From Ichthyophis bannanicus (taxonomy: Eukaryota > Chordata > Amphibia > Gymnophiona > Ichthyophiidae), in contig CM066033.1 in the NCBI GenBank assembly GCA_033557465.1, positions 1,356,661,834-1,356,725,833 of the forward strand: a stretch of DNA of 64,000 nt, given 5' to 3'. Shown one piece after another: positions 54,814-64,000 of the stretch. Position numbers and translations under genes: made by a program. Each line of letters opens with the position of its first letter. The first letter of the stretch is position 1. The notes under the pieces were generated by a model. The model had not been told where the DNA came from and did no database searches. It saw nothing but the letters and a program-made list of their open reading frames with translations.

Positions 54814-55490
54814 GTGCGGCTAGCCCTCTTGGCCCTCGAAGCCCTAGTTCTCGACCGGACGGTGCGAGTCCTCTCGGACAAGGCGTCCGGCGTAGCTTAC
54901 ATCAGTCGCCAAGGGGGCACCGGCAGCGTGGCCCTGGATTCAGAAGCGACGGCCTTGGTCACTTGGGTGCAGTCTTGTCTTCTGGCCATCCCGGCAGCGC
55001 ATATTGCAGGCGCAGACAATGGTCAGGCTGATTTTCTCAGCAGAGTGAGGGTGGACCCCGGAGGGTGGCAGCTAAGCCCGCAGGTTTACGCGCCAATAGT
55101 TCGTCGGTGGGGGCCGCCCATCATGGATCTCATGGCGACATTTCAATCGTCCAGGGCAGGATGCTTCTTCAGCAGGCGAAGGGAGCGCATGTCCGAGGGG
55201 CTCAACGCTCTCATTCAGCCGTGGCCAACGTCCGGTCTTCTTTATGTCTTTCCTCCGTGGGCTCTGATCGGCCGGGTCGTTCAGCGCATCGAGGGCCATC
55301 GGGGTCGAGTGTTCCTGGTGGCCCCGGATTGGCCTCGGAGGCCCCGGTATGCCGATCTGGTCCGGTTGCGCGACGGCAGTCCTTGGCTCCGGTCCGCGCG
55401 GCCGGATCTTCTTCTTCAGGGTCCCTTGCGGATGCCCCACGTGGGTCGATTCTCGCTTACGGTTTGGCCATTGAGAGGGCTCGGCTGAAA
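54814..55490 (+). pseudogene. DIRS-B RNase H and methyltransferase-like domain
   Basis: The 224-residue frame begins with an RNase H end: RVLSDKASGVAYISRQGGT, then AAHIAGADNGQADFLSR (the 'H..G..N..AD.LSR' motif). The second half reads GPPIMDLMATFQSSRAGCFFSR, ALIQPW and LLYVFPPWALIGRVV, RVFLVAPDWPRRPRY. This follows the domain often described in DIRS elements as DAM-methyltransferase-like, with FPPW in the place of the catalytic (D/N)PP(Y/F/W). Activity is not implied. Confidence 0.8.
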
Positions 55491-55539
55491 AAGATGGGTT
55501 CTCCCCCGCTGTGATTTCTACCCTAAGGCGGGCGAGGGA

Positions 55540-56500
55540 AAAATCCACTTCTCTTACTTACGTTCGGATTGGGGGGATCTTTGAAGACTGGTGCTCCCGA
55601 CGTGGAGTCCGGGCGGCAACGGTTTCCGTTTCCGTCGTTTTAAGTTTCTTCAGGATGCTTTTGATAAGGGCCTTGCGGCTAGTTTCCTGAGAGTCCGGTT
55701 GGCGGCTGTCTCTTGTTATCGAGGCAAAGTTTTAGGCCATCTCCTCAGTTCTTATCCGGACGTACGTCGTTTTGTTACGACTGTTGTTCATTTGAGGCCC
55801 TCCCGCAGGATTTTCGTTCCTCCGGGGGACTTGAATCTAGGGCCACGGGTCCTGGTTCGTGAACCTTTTGAACCCCTGAGTAGGGCATCTCTGAAAGATC
55901 TTACGCTGAAGACGGTTTTTCTTGTAGCCGTCTGTTCGGCACGGCGTATTTCAGATCTACATGCGTTGTCCTGCCGAGAACCTTTTTTGTCTTTTTTGTC
56001 TTTTTTCCCGGTCTCTTCCTTTTTGCCAATGGTGGTTTCTCCTATTCATGTGAATCAGGCAGTGTTTCTTCCGGTTCTTTCTTCGCACTCTGTCGGGTCG
56101 GCGGACAAAAGTCTTCACCGTCTCGATGTGGGTTGTGCACTTCGTCGTTATTTGAAGGCTACCGGTTTTTTTTAGGAAGGCTGACCGGCTATTCGTGCTC
56201 TTCGGTAGTGCACGTAACGGGGAAGCGGTGGCTAAGGCCTCCATTGCAAGATGGCTCAAGGAAGCGTTCGCGTCTGCGTATCTGTTGCAGCAGCGGTCTA
56301 TTCCGGAGGGGCTACTGGCTCATTCCACTAGAGCTCAGGCGACCTCTTGGGCGGCGTATAGCCTAGTTCCGCCAGCAGATATCTGTAAGACGGCCGCTGG
56401 TCGTCTCTGCATGCTTCAGTGCACACTATCGCTTAGATGTGTCAGCGGATCGGGATTCCTATTTTGTTCGGCGGTTCGGCGCGCCGGATGGTAAGGTCCC
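55540..56500 (+). pseudogene. DIRS-B tyrosine recombinase
   Basis: A 194-codon frame (55591-56175) covers SFLRVRLAAVSCYR, LKDLTLKTVFLVAVCSARRISDLHAL (first catalytic Arg in SARR) and SLHRLDVGCALRRYL. After a stop and shift (56176) comes RLFVLFGSARNGEAV, ARWLKEAF and GLLAHSTRAQATSWA (His-x-x-Arg). The nucleophile HYRLDVSADRDS (56420-56455) lies in another frame. R, H, R and Y are therefore all recognisable but in three frames. This recombinase, in place of an integrase, defines the DIRS order. Confidence 0.85.
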
Positions 56501-56526
56501 GCCCGGTCTTGACTGCTCTGTTACAT

Positions 56527-56622
56527 CCCGATTGTGGAGGACTAAACTGGATTACTGAACAGGAAATGGAAATTACACTAACCTGGTAATTGTAGTTCCT
56601 GGAGGGTCCAGTTTAGTCCTCC
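56527..56622 (+). repeat. DIRS-B internal complementary region
   Basis: The first part (CCCGATTGTGGAGGACTAAACTGGATTACTGAACAGGAA) reverse-complements the left tip 51292-51329 with one mismatch. The second part (TGGAAATTACACTAACC ... GGTCCAGTTTAGTCCTCC) reverse-complements the right tip at 57064-57124. Their join, CAGG-AAA-TGG, is the expected circle junction with the TTT core. It serves as template for completing the ends during replication in DIRS elements. Confidence 0.9.
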
Positions 56623-56970
56623 TTCCCTCCCGATTATCTGATATAATAATGCGGCGCGCTTTCTGAACGATAGATCATAAGACGGTTCCTCTTGCCGTTC
56701 GAACCTTTTTTTGTTGCAGCCGCGTTTTTGGCTATGGCTCTTTCTTTCTCAGGTGTTCAGTCAGCTCCTGAGATTTCTGATACGGAGCTGTGTTTTGATT
56801 TCTGGGGCGTCTGTTCCAGCGCAATACAGTGTTCTGACTTCCTCGTTTGGGGAGAAAGTTGGATATGTTTGTGGGGGGAAACAAATTGTTCCTTAATTAT
56901 GTCATTTTCATTATGTCATTTTGTATATTAATCTAATGTGTTGCTTCGTTAAGTATGCTTTGTTACTAGT

Positions 56971-57084
56971 ACACTGGGGGCTTCTGGGAGCTCCGTCTGC
57001 ATATATACTACAGAAGACTTGATTGGTCCAGTCTCCAGGCTGCAGGAGGAAGGGCACTACCCGATTGTGGAGGACTAAACTGGA
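56971..57084 (+). repeat. DIRS-B right inverted terminal repeat
   Basis: It runs from ACACTGGGGG to GGACTAAACTGGA and is identical in reverse complement to 51305-51418. A further 40 bp of unique tip (57085-57127) completes the right end. Confidence 0.9.
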
Positions 57085-57127
57085 CCCTCCAGGAACTACA
57101 ATTACCAGGTTAGTGTAATTTCCATTT

Positions 57128-57384
57128 TGCTGTTACTAGGCCCTGAGTGACTATTAAATTTAAACTACAAGCTCTCTGCTGGGTATGAAATGTAACTAGA
57201 AAGTTCTCTGTGTTTTAAATTTAAACTTAAACTGCTGCTACTAGGCTCTGACTGATTTAACAAAAAATAGTGGGTTCACAGATTAATTAGCTTTAATACA
57301 AAGAATTCCTTTTAGAAAATTACCAGAAGTATATACTCACAGTTGCAGATCTCTCTCCAGAAGTAACAGTCCCTTTTTCTAGTC
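57128..57384 (-). promoter_or_regulatory. CR1 family-1 5' UTR, distal monomer part after DIRS-B
   Basis: This continues the second monomer broken by DIRS-B (left part 51026-51290). It matches 50490-50762 with few differences, from GCTGTTACTAGGCCCTGAG to TTTTTCTAGTCC, then stops at the border with DIRS-A. Confidence 0.8.
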
Positions 57385-58400
57385 CTTTTCCAAGGTAATG
57401 GTGGTATTTCTGTGCAAGCAGGGAATTTGGATTCACCCATACCTGGATGTCTGGCTGATTTGGTTAGACTCACTGTAGAAGTCCAGAGATGACAAAGACC
57501 TTATGATTTACTGGCTGGAAAGGCTAGAGTTGGTGATCAACTATAAGCATCCTGCTTCTGTCCCAGGACTTGGAGTACATGGAGGTTCAATTCCACTCTC
57601 TTCTGGGTTGAGTTTTCCTCATGACGGAGAGGTCCCTCAAGCTTCAGAGTGACTTCAGGGCATTTTGTGCTCGGTCAGCTCCATGGGCCTGGGACTACCT
57701 ACAGTTCCTCAGGTCCATAGCATCGTTCTTGGATCCGGTTCCTTCTCCCAGGGCACTCATGTGCCTGCTGCAGATGCATCTGTTGACCCTCTGGTTTCCC
57801 TGTTCCCGGTTCACCGAACAGACCCTCTCTCTCCCCTGGGAGATGAAGGAGCAGTTGAGGTAGTGGTTACTGTCCCGCCACCTGTTAGCCAGGATGCTGT
57901 CACCTCGGATGCCAACCTGAAGGGCTGTGGTGCACACTGCCTAAACCAGTGGGACCAAGGTTTCTGGTCCACATATGAGGCCTGGGTGATTATCTACTTG
58001 GAGGTCAGGGTGATCTCTCTGGCCCGGAAGATGTCCAGGCCTCTCCCATTGGGCAAATTGTCCAAGTGTTCTTTAACAATGCCACGGTGATGGCTTATAT
58101 CAAGAAATGAGGTAGACCTCGCAGTGCTGGAGTGACTCTTGGTGTCATGGAGCTGTATTGTTTGTTGGAGGAGATTCTGATGGCCCTGTCTGCAGCACGT
58201 ATGCAGGCATAAATAACATGCAGGCCAGCTTCCTGAGTCAGAACTGCATGGATCCGGGTGAGTGAGAGCTCAGTCTTCACGTGTGCGACCTCATGGTGAA
58301 GAGCTGGGGCCTTCCATTGTTTAACTTGATGGCCATTCAGCAGAATGCCAAAGTGGGTAACATTTCAGAGTTTTTCAGTTTATGGCTTGGGAAGTTTCAT
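57385..58400 (+). pseudogene. DIRS-A RT C-terminus, RNase H and methyltransferase-like part
   Basis: The frame resumes with FSKVMVV, KQGIWIHPYLDVWLIW (motif C, with the second Asp of YLDD changed to Val), then shifted pieces: RFTEQTLSLPWEMKEQL, VTSDANLKGCGAH (RNase H start), MAYIKK (58085) and QASFLSQ (the RNase H end), LPLFNLMAIQQNAKVGN (the methyltransferase-like start). Recombinase sequence is missing before the right inverted repeat. All is heavily mutated, in keeping with its place as the oldest layer. Confidence 0.75.
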
Positions 58401-58551
58401 ACTGGCTTCTTGCAGTGTTGCATCAGCATATATCTAGTAATGACATCACTTTTAGTTGATCATGTCTGCCTCTACCTGCTGGCAAGGGAGCATAACCCAC
58501 TCATCTGGACTGGTCTAGAAGGATTCAAGGAAAGAAAATTATCAGGTAAAA

Positions 58552-60489
58552 TTCTTCTATGTTTGTTAGAACTTTATGTGTGCAAATTGATTGTGTACAC
58601 ATATGTTCATAGGTTTACGTGTGCTTTTCAAACTGAATACATGCTAATGAATGCGCATCCCTGTTCTCTGGCTTCACCATTTACTGCTCCTTTGCTTCTC
58701 TGGTCCCTCTTTCCTGACCATACCGTCCCCCAGTTCTGCCACTATCGGTGGAAAAGCTATTCCCACTTCTCTCTATAAATTCTGAAACAGCCTCCACCTT
58801 TCTCTTCATTCAATTGCTTCTTTCTCTAGTTTTCAAATCCATAGCTTTATTTGTTAACCTGCGTTAGTGTTAGCAAACATTAATGCAATTTAACCCACGT
58901 TAAAGAATAGAACCCCTATCATTCTCAATGGGACTTACTAACTATGCACTTAACTCATATTAGCACATATCAGTGTGCATTAACACATATTAACTTGTCA
59001 GTGCTGGCCTTGACAAATTTTATTGGAATCTAGGAGCCAGCTTAAAAATCTAGAAGCCGGCCGCCAAAACTTAGGTCAAGTACATGCCCCACCTGCTCCC
59101 CAAAAAGGTGATTTACTAATACTGTTTTCCCATTTTCTATGAGAAAAAGATGAATAAATCAGGCTTTTAATGGACCTCTGCACAGTGCCAACAGAAGGTA
59201 GTGGCCCCCTCCTCCTCCTCCCTCCCACCATATCCGCTGAACGTTTAAGCTGCACCTGTGTGTGTGTGGTGCAGAGGGAGTGTGCCTGTATATGTGTGGT
59301 GGGAGAGGGGGATGGGCCTTTTTCACATATACATTATACCCTTTACTTCCCATGAATTCATCTCTTTACCCTCCAACCCGTTGCACTCTTCCCTCCCTCC
59401 CTCCCCTACTCTAACCTCTTTCCTGCTGTCTCTCCCCACCCCAACATTGTTTCCCTTCACAGACTTTCTTTCCTTTCTTCTCCCCCTTGCACTTACTCCT
59501 GCCCTCCGTTCCCCCTCACCATTTATTATTTATTAAAAAATACTATCCCTTTAAATTTTGTCATTTGTCTGCAGTCTTCCCCCTGTCTCTTACTTTTTTT
59601 TTTTAACAGGCTGGGCAGTTCCTGGCCGTGATTGTGGCCTTCTGCTGCACTTCTGCCTGTGGGAGTTGGGAGACCCACAAGCAGACGTTGCTAAGGTTTG
59701 TCGAGTCTGTGTTAATGCATGTTAGTAAATGTGACAGTGCATTCTTATCTTTTCTGCCCTGCCCTGAATTTTTCTCCATTAATCTAATTAAACTCTTTGC
59801 TGAGTAAATGCACTAATGGAAACATGGACATCTCAACAAGTTGGCAACCCTGAAAACTCCCACTGTAGCTTTCCCTAATCTTTCCCAAAGGAGATGCACC
59901 AAAGACTGAGGCAAGTATTCTGCGGTTGATCACAGTTCTTTGCCCCCAGTCAGGGTTTATCTCCGTCACTGTAAAGGTGTGCGGAGCTCTTTCAGTTAAG
60001 AACAGAGATGAAACTTGGGCTATCCTATAAGGAGAGATTAGCTCTTGGCCATAATTTGGCTGTCAGCTGGTAGAAATGCTGTTGACAGTTCTTAGTAAGT
60101 TTTTCTTCAATCATAAGAAAATAACGTGTCACGATGGCTACACTGCTCGTCTTAATGGCAGGTTAGTTTATTCTTTCTGAAGCACTGTGATTGATGCATT
60201 GTTTCTTGTTCTGAGCACAGAGGCAATGAGTGTCGGCTTTGCTAGGCACCTGGACGCCTAACTTTAAAGTACAAAACCGGTGTTCCAAAATACAGTTTCC
60301 AAAGCTTCCAAACTTGCAGAATATTTATAAAAAAAACTAAAATCCTGCAATAATGTTTTTAAAAATTAAGGGCAAGGCATCTATTCGGTGTGTTTTGCTT
60401 AACCAATGGCAAACGTGCATCCATCTATCTGTCTATCTCTCTACATACACATCTGTGTATGTGCAAATAAATAATGCTTATGCATGCAA
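58552..60489. other. No recognised gene
   Basis: I see no protein domains. 58850-59010 contains TTAACCTGCGTTAGTG, CACATATTAGC-type and TAACACATATTAAC repeats reminiscent of a small MITE. 59195-59560 is pyrimidine-rich low complexity. Confidence 0.4.
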
Positions 60490-61761
60490 ACTACCCTGTG
60501 TGATTCCCCAGGGTTCTTCTCTTTCACCTTTATTATTTAATATTTTTCTCACAGCTTTACTTATTTTGATTCAGTCTAGTGGTATGTCGGCTTATGCCTA
60601 AGCCAATGATTTGTTTCTTATGCACCAGACCTTACATCTGTCAATTCCTGTTTGGCTTTGGTCTCCTCTTGGTTGAGGTCATACTCCCTGAAGCTTAACC
60701 CTTCTAAATCCTTTGCAATTTGGTTTTCGGGTTCATTGTCTTCTCCTTCCATAGCTCCTATTTTGGAAGGGTTCACATTACTTCTTTGTTCTTCTTTACG
60801 TTATTTGGGCATTTATTTAGATTTGGAATTACCATTTTAACCTCAACTTACCAATGTCATTAAATCTCCGACGCTTTTGATTTTTTGGCTCTCCGATGCT
60901 TTCGGGCAGTTCAATCTTTTCTGAATGCTTCGGCACAAATGTAGGTCTTGGTACATACAGTATTAGCCAGATTAGACTATTATAATATAGTTTTCCTGGA
61001 TATTCCAGATATTCACCAATACTAGCTGAAGCAGCTACAGACTCTGCAAAATACAGCGGTGTACATTATTTTGCATGCCCGTCGATTTGACTCTCCTTCA
61101 CCTTTGTTCATGAAACATCATCGGTTGCCCATCACCTTTCATGTTCCATTTAAAGTTTTATCTTTTGTTCATAAAATTATTCATGATGTAGCTCCAGATC
61201 TTATCTTCATTCTTTGATTTCTTTACATTCTCCAGCTAAAGCTCTACATGGTTTTTGGTTGTATATACCTTCTCCTTCGACTATTAAATATGAGTCTACA
61301 CACAAGTCAGCATTTTCTGTAGCTGATCCTCTACTTTGGAATTGTCTATCTACCTTGGTGCACACTGAGACAAATTATAAAAGTTTTAAGAAACTTCTAA
61401 GACCTTTCTTTTCGAGTCTGCTTTCAACTTCCATCTTCCTTCTAGTTGGCGTTGTTTTCCCACTGAGTATTAATATCTGGCAGTTCTCCCTCTCCCTTTT
61501 TCCTTCCCCATTTTCCTACCTCTTTAACCCTTTATGTTTTTTTCTTTTCCCCCTTTTTTATCCTGTTCTTTTCCCTTTATGTAATGTAGTTTTTTTTGTT
61601 TTAGTTGTTTTGATCCTTTATATTGTTTTCTATTTTTTTATTTGATAGCATTATTTTCCTTATATTTACTGTTATTTTAACTATGTAAACCGCATAGGCT
61701 GTGTTGTCACTTTTGCGGTATATCAAATAAACGAAACCATAACCATAACCATAACCATAAC
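60490..61761 (+). mobile_element. L2-like LINE 3' fragment with ACCATA tail
   Basis: It begins within the RT: VIPQGSSLSPLLFNIFLT (motif B) and SAYA (decayed motif C), then LKLNPSKSFAIW and LRYLGIYLD. After shifts comes SVADPLLWNCLS and NYKSFKKLLRPFFS, the C-terminus. The 3' end is GTAAACCGCATAGGC, TTGCGGTATATCAAATAAACG and five to six ACCATA units. It is 5'-truncated at motif B and decayed. Confidence 0.75.
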
Positions 61762-62264
61762 TTCACTATGCCTTCCAGAGCAGCAGTATGGAGAGCTAGT
61801 GGGAGTATCCAGGTCCCCCCAGCAAGAAGAGAGGAGTTGTGGCTACATGCTGAGAAGCAGGCTGGCACAAAGATTGCAGGCACCCTCGATGACCCCTCCA
61901 TCATACCCTCCATGGCCCCTCCCCCATTGCCACTGCTGCCTCTGCTCTCCCAGGCTTGCAGTGGCAGCAATGGCTCCCAAACTGTGATGCAATGCTTACC
62001 AACACATTCCGGCACTGCGTCATGGTTTCTTTTTCTTCCCATGTGCCAGAAGTCTGCTTTAGAGGGGGATGGTAATGGCACATAGGAAGAGAAGGAAATT
62101 GCTGAACTGCATTAGGAAACACTATGTCGTGCTTTGAGAGTCATTGCCACCACTGCAGACTCCGGCAACAGTGTTGGCAATGGGTGTCCCTGGAGACCCA
62201 ACGTTCTAGTGACTGTCTGGTTCACCTAATGGTAGCACCATCCTTGCTGAGAAGAGACAGTGAA
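61762..62264. other. No recognised gene
   Basis: Unassigned sequence between two LINEs. No domain or clear inverted ends. Confidence 0.4.
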
Positions 62265-63625
62265 TATAAGAACATAAGAAATGCCATACTGGGTCAGACC
62301 AAGGTCCATCAAGCCCAGTATCCTGTTTCCAACAGTGACCAATCCAGGTCACAAGTACCTGGCAAGTTCTCAAAAAGGCACACAGGTTCCACAATGCTTT
62401 TCTCGGGGCAAGCAGTGGATTTCCAGGGTCCTCTTTAATAATGGTTTATGGACCTTTCCTCCAGGAACTTGTCCAAAGCTTTTTAAGTCCAGCTGTTAAT
62501 ACATCCTCCGGTAGCGAATTTCAGTTTGATTACATGTTGAATAAAAAAATATTTTCTCTTATTAGTCTTAAATGGGCTACACTGTAGCTTCATTGTGTCT
62601 CCTCTAGTTGTTCTACTTTTTGGTGACATAAACAACCAATCTACATTTACTCAGTCCACTCCATTCATTAATTTATAGACCTCCATCATATCTCACCCCA
62701 GCTGTCTCATTTCCAACCTTTTAAGCCTCTCTTCGTAGGAGTATCCTTCCATCCCATTTACCACTTTTATCGCTCCTCTCTGTACCTTTTCTAATTCTGC
62801 TATATCCTTTTTAAGATACAGAGAGCAGAACTGCACACAATATTGAAGGTGCAGTTGCACCATGGAATGATACAAGGGCATTATAATATCCTTTGTTTTA
62901 TTCTCCATTCCTTTCCTTATGATTTCTAGCATTCTACTTGCTCTCTTGGCTGCCGCTGTACAGAGGGTTTCAATGTATTATCCACGATGACGCCTGAATC
63001 TTTTTCCTGGGTGGTGGTTTCTAAGGTGGTACCTTGCATCGTATAACCATAGTTTGGGTTGTTCTTTTCTTAGGTGCATAACTTTGCACTTATCTACATT
63101 AAATTTCATCTGCCATTTGGATGTCCAGTCTTCCTATTTCCAAGTCATTTATGAATATGTTAAAAAGCAGCAGGCCCAGCTGGGGTACTCCACTATTCCA
63201 TTGAGAAACTTGGCCATTTAGCCCTACTCTTTGCTTTCTATCATTTAACCAGTTCCTGATCCACGAAACTACACTGCCTCCAATCCTTTGCCTTATTTCG
63301 CCAAGAGTCTGTAACGAGGAACCTTGTCAAAGACTTTCTGAAAATCCAGATACACTATATCAATCGGCTCACCTTTAACTACCTGTTTATTCAACCTTCA
63401 AAAAAATCTAACAAATTAGAGAGACAAGACTTTCCTTGGCTAAATCCATGTTGTCTTTCTCCCATTAAACCTTGACTATCTACATATTCAGTAATTTTAT
63501 TATTTATAATGGTTTCTTCTATTTTGCCTGATACTGACCCTTTTTAAAAATTGGTGTTACATTGGCCATTCTCCAATCTTCTGGTATGACAGATGATTTT
63601 AATGATAGTTCTCTAATCTGAAAAG
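62265..63625 (-). mobile_element. CR1 family-1, 5'-truncated, decayed
   Basis: The plus strand begins ATAAGAACATAAGAAATGCC (the 3' tail and 3' UTR) and runs back through [32 protein letters not shown] and [10 protein letters not shown] (62693-62932), to about the IIETIINNKI region (63500). Around 63133-63145 about 120 bp covering the FADD motif are missing. Many stops. It aligns in the same order with 45966-47480. Confidence 0.85.
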
Positions 63626-63639
63626 CAGTATATAAGAAG

Positions 63640-64000
63640 TGGATTCCTTTCAAGATGCATTGCTAAGACAAATGGTGATGGAACTAATCAAGGAAAGTTT
63701 GATGCTATCTCACCAGTGGAGATAACATGTCAAATTGGCAGGTGGGTGCCCACATGAGCAACAACGATCATCACACGGTGTGGTTTGAGATAAAAACCAA
63801 GGCAGAGTCCAATCACAGCAGGCTCAAAATCCTAGATTTCAAAAACATTGACTTCAGTGCCTGAAGGAGGAGTTGGCAGGGTGGGAGGAGGTAACAGAAG
63901 TGGAATTGCAGTGGGCCAAACTAAAAGAGGCAATAAAAAGGGCAATAGATACACATGTAAAGAAAGTAAATAAAACAAGAGGAAAAGGAAACCTATTTGG
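63640..64000 (+). mobile_element. CR1 family-2-like endonuclease region (runs off the window)
   Basis: The plus strand reads QDALLRQMVMELIKES, then NNDHHTVWFEIKT (the SDH catalytic block with Ser changed to Asn), LKILDFKNIDF, ELAGWEEVTEVELQWAKLKEAIKRAI and KKVNKTRGK. These follow the family-2 order at 13180-12900 but with clear differences, so it is a related subfamily. The start is truncated and the rest lies beyond 64000. Confidence 0.7.

Larger units (their letters stand above)
51291..57127 (+). mobile_element. DIRS-B: DIRS retrotransposon with circle-junction copy, 5.8 kb
   Basis: Inverted repeats 51305-51418 and 56971-57084 are identical over 114 bp. Unequal tips (TCCTGTTCGGTAA at left; CCTCCAGGAACTAC..TTCCATTT at right) lie outside them. 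An internal complementary region (56527-56622) joins the complement of both tips, the defining DIRS structure. The insertion site in the CR1 monomer is GTAC-TTT-GCTG: left flank GTAC then TT, right TTTT then GCTG, no target duplication, as expected for recombinase-mediated integration. RT, RNase H, methyltransferase-like and tyrosine recombinase remnants follow in the standard order. Confidence 0.9.
45966..57384 (-). mobile_element. CR1 LINE, family 1, nearly full length (5.6 kb plus DIRS-B)
   Basis: The minus-strand element includes a repeated 5' UTR, ORF1, ORF2 and a 3' UTR ending in CTTATGTTCTTAT (plus-strand 45966-45978). It inserted in DIRS-A's RT: the DIRS frame reads KAPT up to 45965 and FSKVMVV from 57386, with at most one shared base, so no target duplication beyond 0-2 bp, as is usual for CR1. 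DIRS-B (51291-57127) lies in its 5' UTR. Without DIRS-B the element is about 5.58 kb. Other family-1 pieces are at 19590-21561, 28905, 39565 and 62265-63625. Confidence 0.9.
44450..58551 (+). mobile_element. DIRS-A: old DIRS retrotransposon, host of the nest
   Basis: An inverted terminal repeat pair, 44461-44543 (GACCAGTCCAAATGAGTGGG, then TTTGCTCCCTTGCCAGCAGG) and 58432-58515 (CTGGCAAGGGAGCATAACCC, then ACTCATCTGGACTGGTC), bounds the element at roughly 85% identity. After removing the CR1 and DIRS-B it measures about 2.7 kb, half the usual length. RT and RNase H/methyltransferase-like remnants are present, but no tyrosine recombinase, so it is internally deleted. The outer borders beyond the repeats (a TTTCCTTA tip at left, GGAAAGAAAATTATCAGG at right) are estimated. 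Confidence 0.75.

Noticed and set aside
54071..55548. Minus-strand frames across DIRS-B (115 and 158 codons)
   Set aside because: They are antisense to RT, RNase H and methyltransferase-like coding sequence with clear motifs on the plus strand.
55540..56500. Prophage or bacterial integrase contamination
   Set aside because: The recombinase sits between DIRS RT/RNase H and a DIRS-type internal complementary region, and carries the DIRS HSTRA and HYRLD motifs.
61735..61761. Telomere-like ACCATA/TAACCA repeat
   Set aside because: The unit is ACCATA (ATAACC), not TTAGGG/CCCTAA, and it directly follows an L2-type 3' end, so it is the LINE's terminal repeat.

Overview
This window is vertebrate nuclear DNA made almost entirely of transposable elements. 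I found no complete host protein gene, no functional tRNA or rRNA and nothing prokaryotic. The mixture is CR1-type LINEs with 8-bp 3' tails (TTCTTATG-like and TTTCTATG-like), several L2-like LINEs, RTE-like fragments, a Penelope-like fragment, DIRS tyrosine-recombinase retrotransposons, degraded Ty3/Gypsy copies, hAT-like and Harbinger-like non-autonomous DNA transposons and tRNA-derived SINEs. Abundant DIRS alongside CR1 and L2 is what one expects in a large amphibian genome, and a caecilian is my best guess; a turtle or other reptile is not excluded. The host assignment is inference.

Layout. 1-2047: right part of a complex repeat ('unit R', copy A). 2135-5130: L1-like, CR1-like and RTE-like pieces, then a Gypsy 5' LTR plus gag remnant. 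5420-7185: little recognisable. 7186-8930: a very large interrupted palindrome. 8926-14339 and 14390-17100: unit R copies B and C, with a 2.8-kb CR1 (family 2) inside B. 19085-24990: L2 tail, CR1 split by an RTE insertion with a 9-bp duplication, then a CR1 family-2 copy split by a LINE tail and by a MITE that itself contains a Penelope-like element. 24990-31430: mostly unrecognised, with one possible host promoter or first-exon region (26040-27560) and two small DNA transposons. 31432-35271: hAT-like element carrying a SINE and a nearly open L2 LINE. 35480-43800: SINEs, L2, Gypsy gag and integrase remnants, CR1 family-2 fragments and an 872-bp Harbinger-like element.

The centrepiece is 44450-58551, a three-level nest. 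An old, internally deleted DIRS element (DIRS-A) is interrupted inside its reverse transcriptase codons by a nearly full-length antisense CR1 (family 1). That CR1 has an SGNH-hydrolase ORF1, an endonuclease/RT ORF2 and a repeated 5' UTR. A 5.8-kb DIRS element (DIRS-B) interrupts the CR1 5' UTR. DIRS-B still has 114-bp identical inverted repeats, an internal complementary region spelling out its circle junction, and RT, RNase H, methyltransferase-like and tyrosine recombinase remnants. The rest (58552-64000) holds an L2 LINE ending in ACCATA repeats, a truncated CR1 family-1 copy and the start of a CR1 family-2-like endonuclease.

The elements do not form a pathway. They record successive insertions whose order can be read directly from which one interrupts which. 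All protein assignments come from motifs read by eye; no database search was possible.
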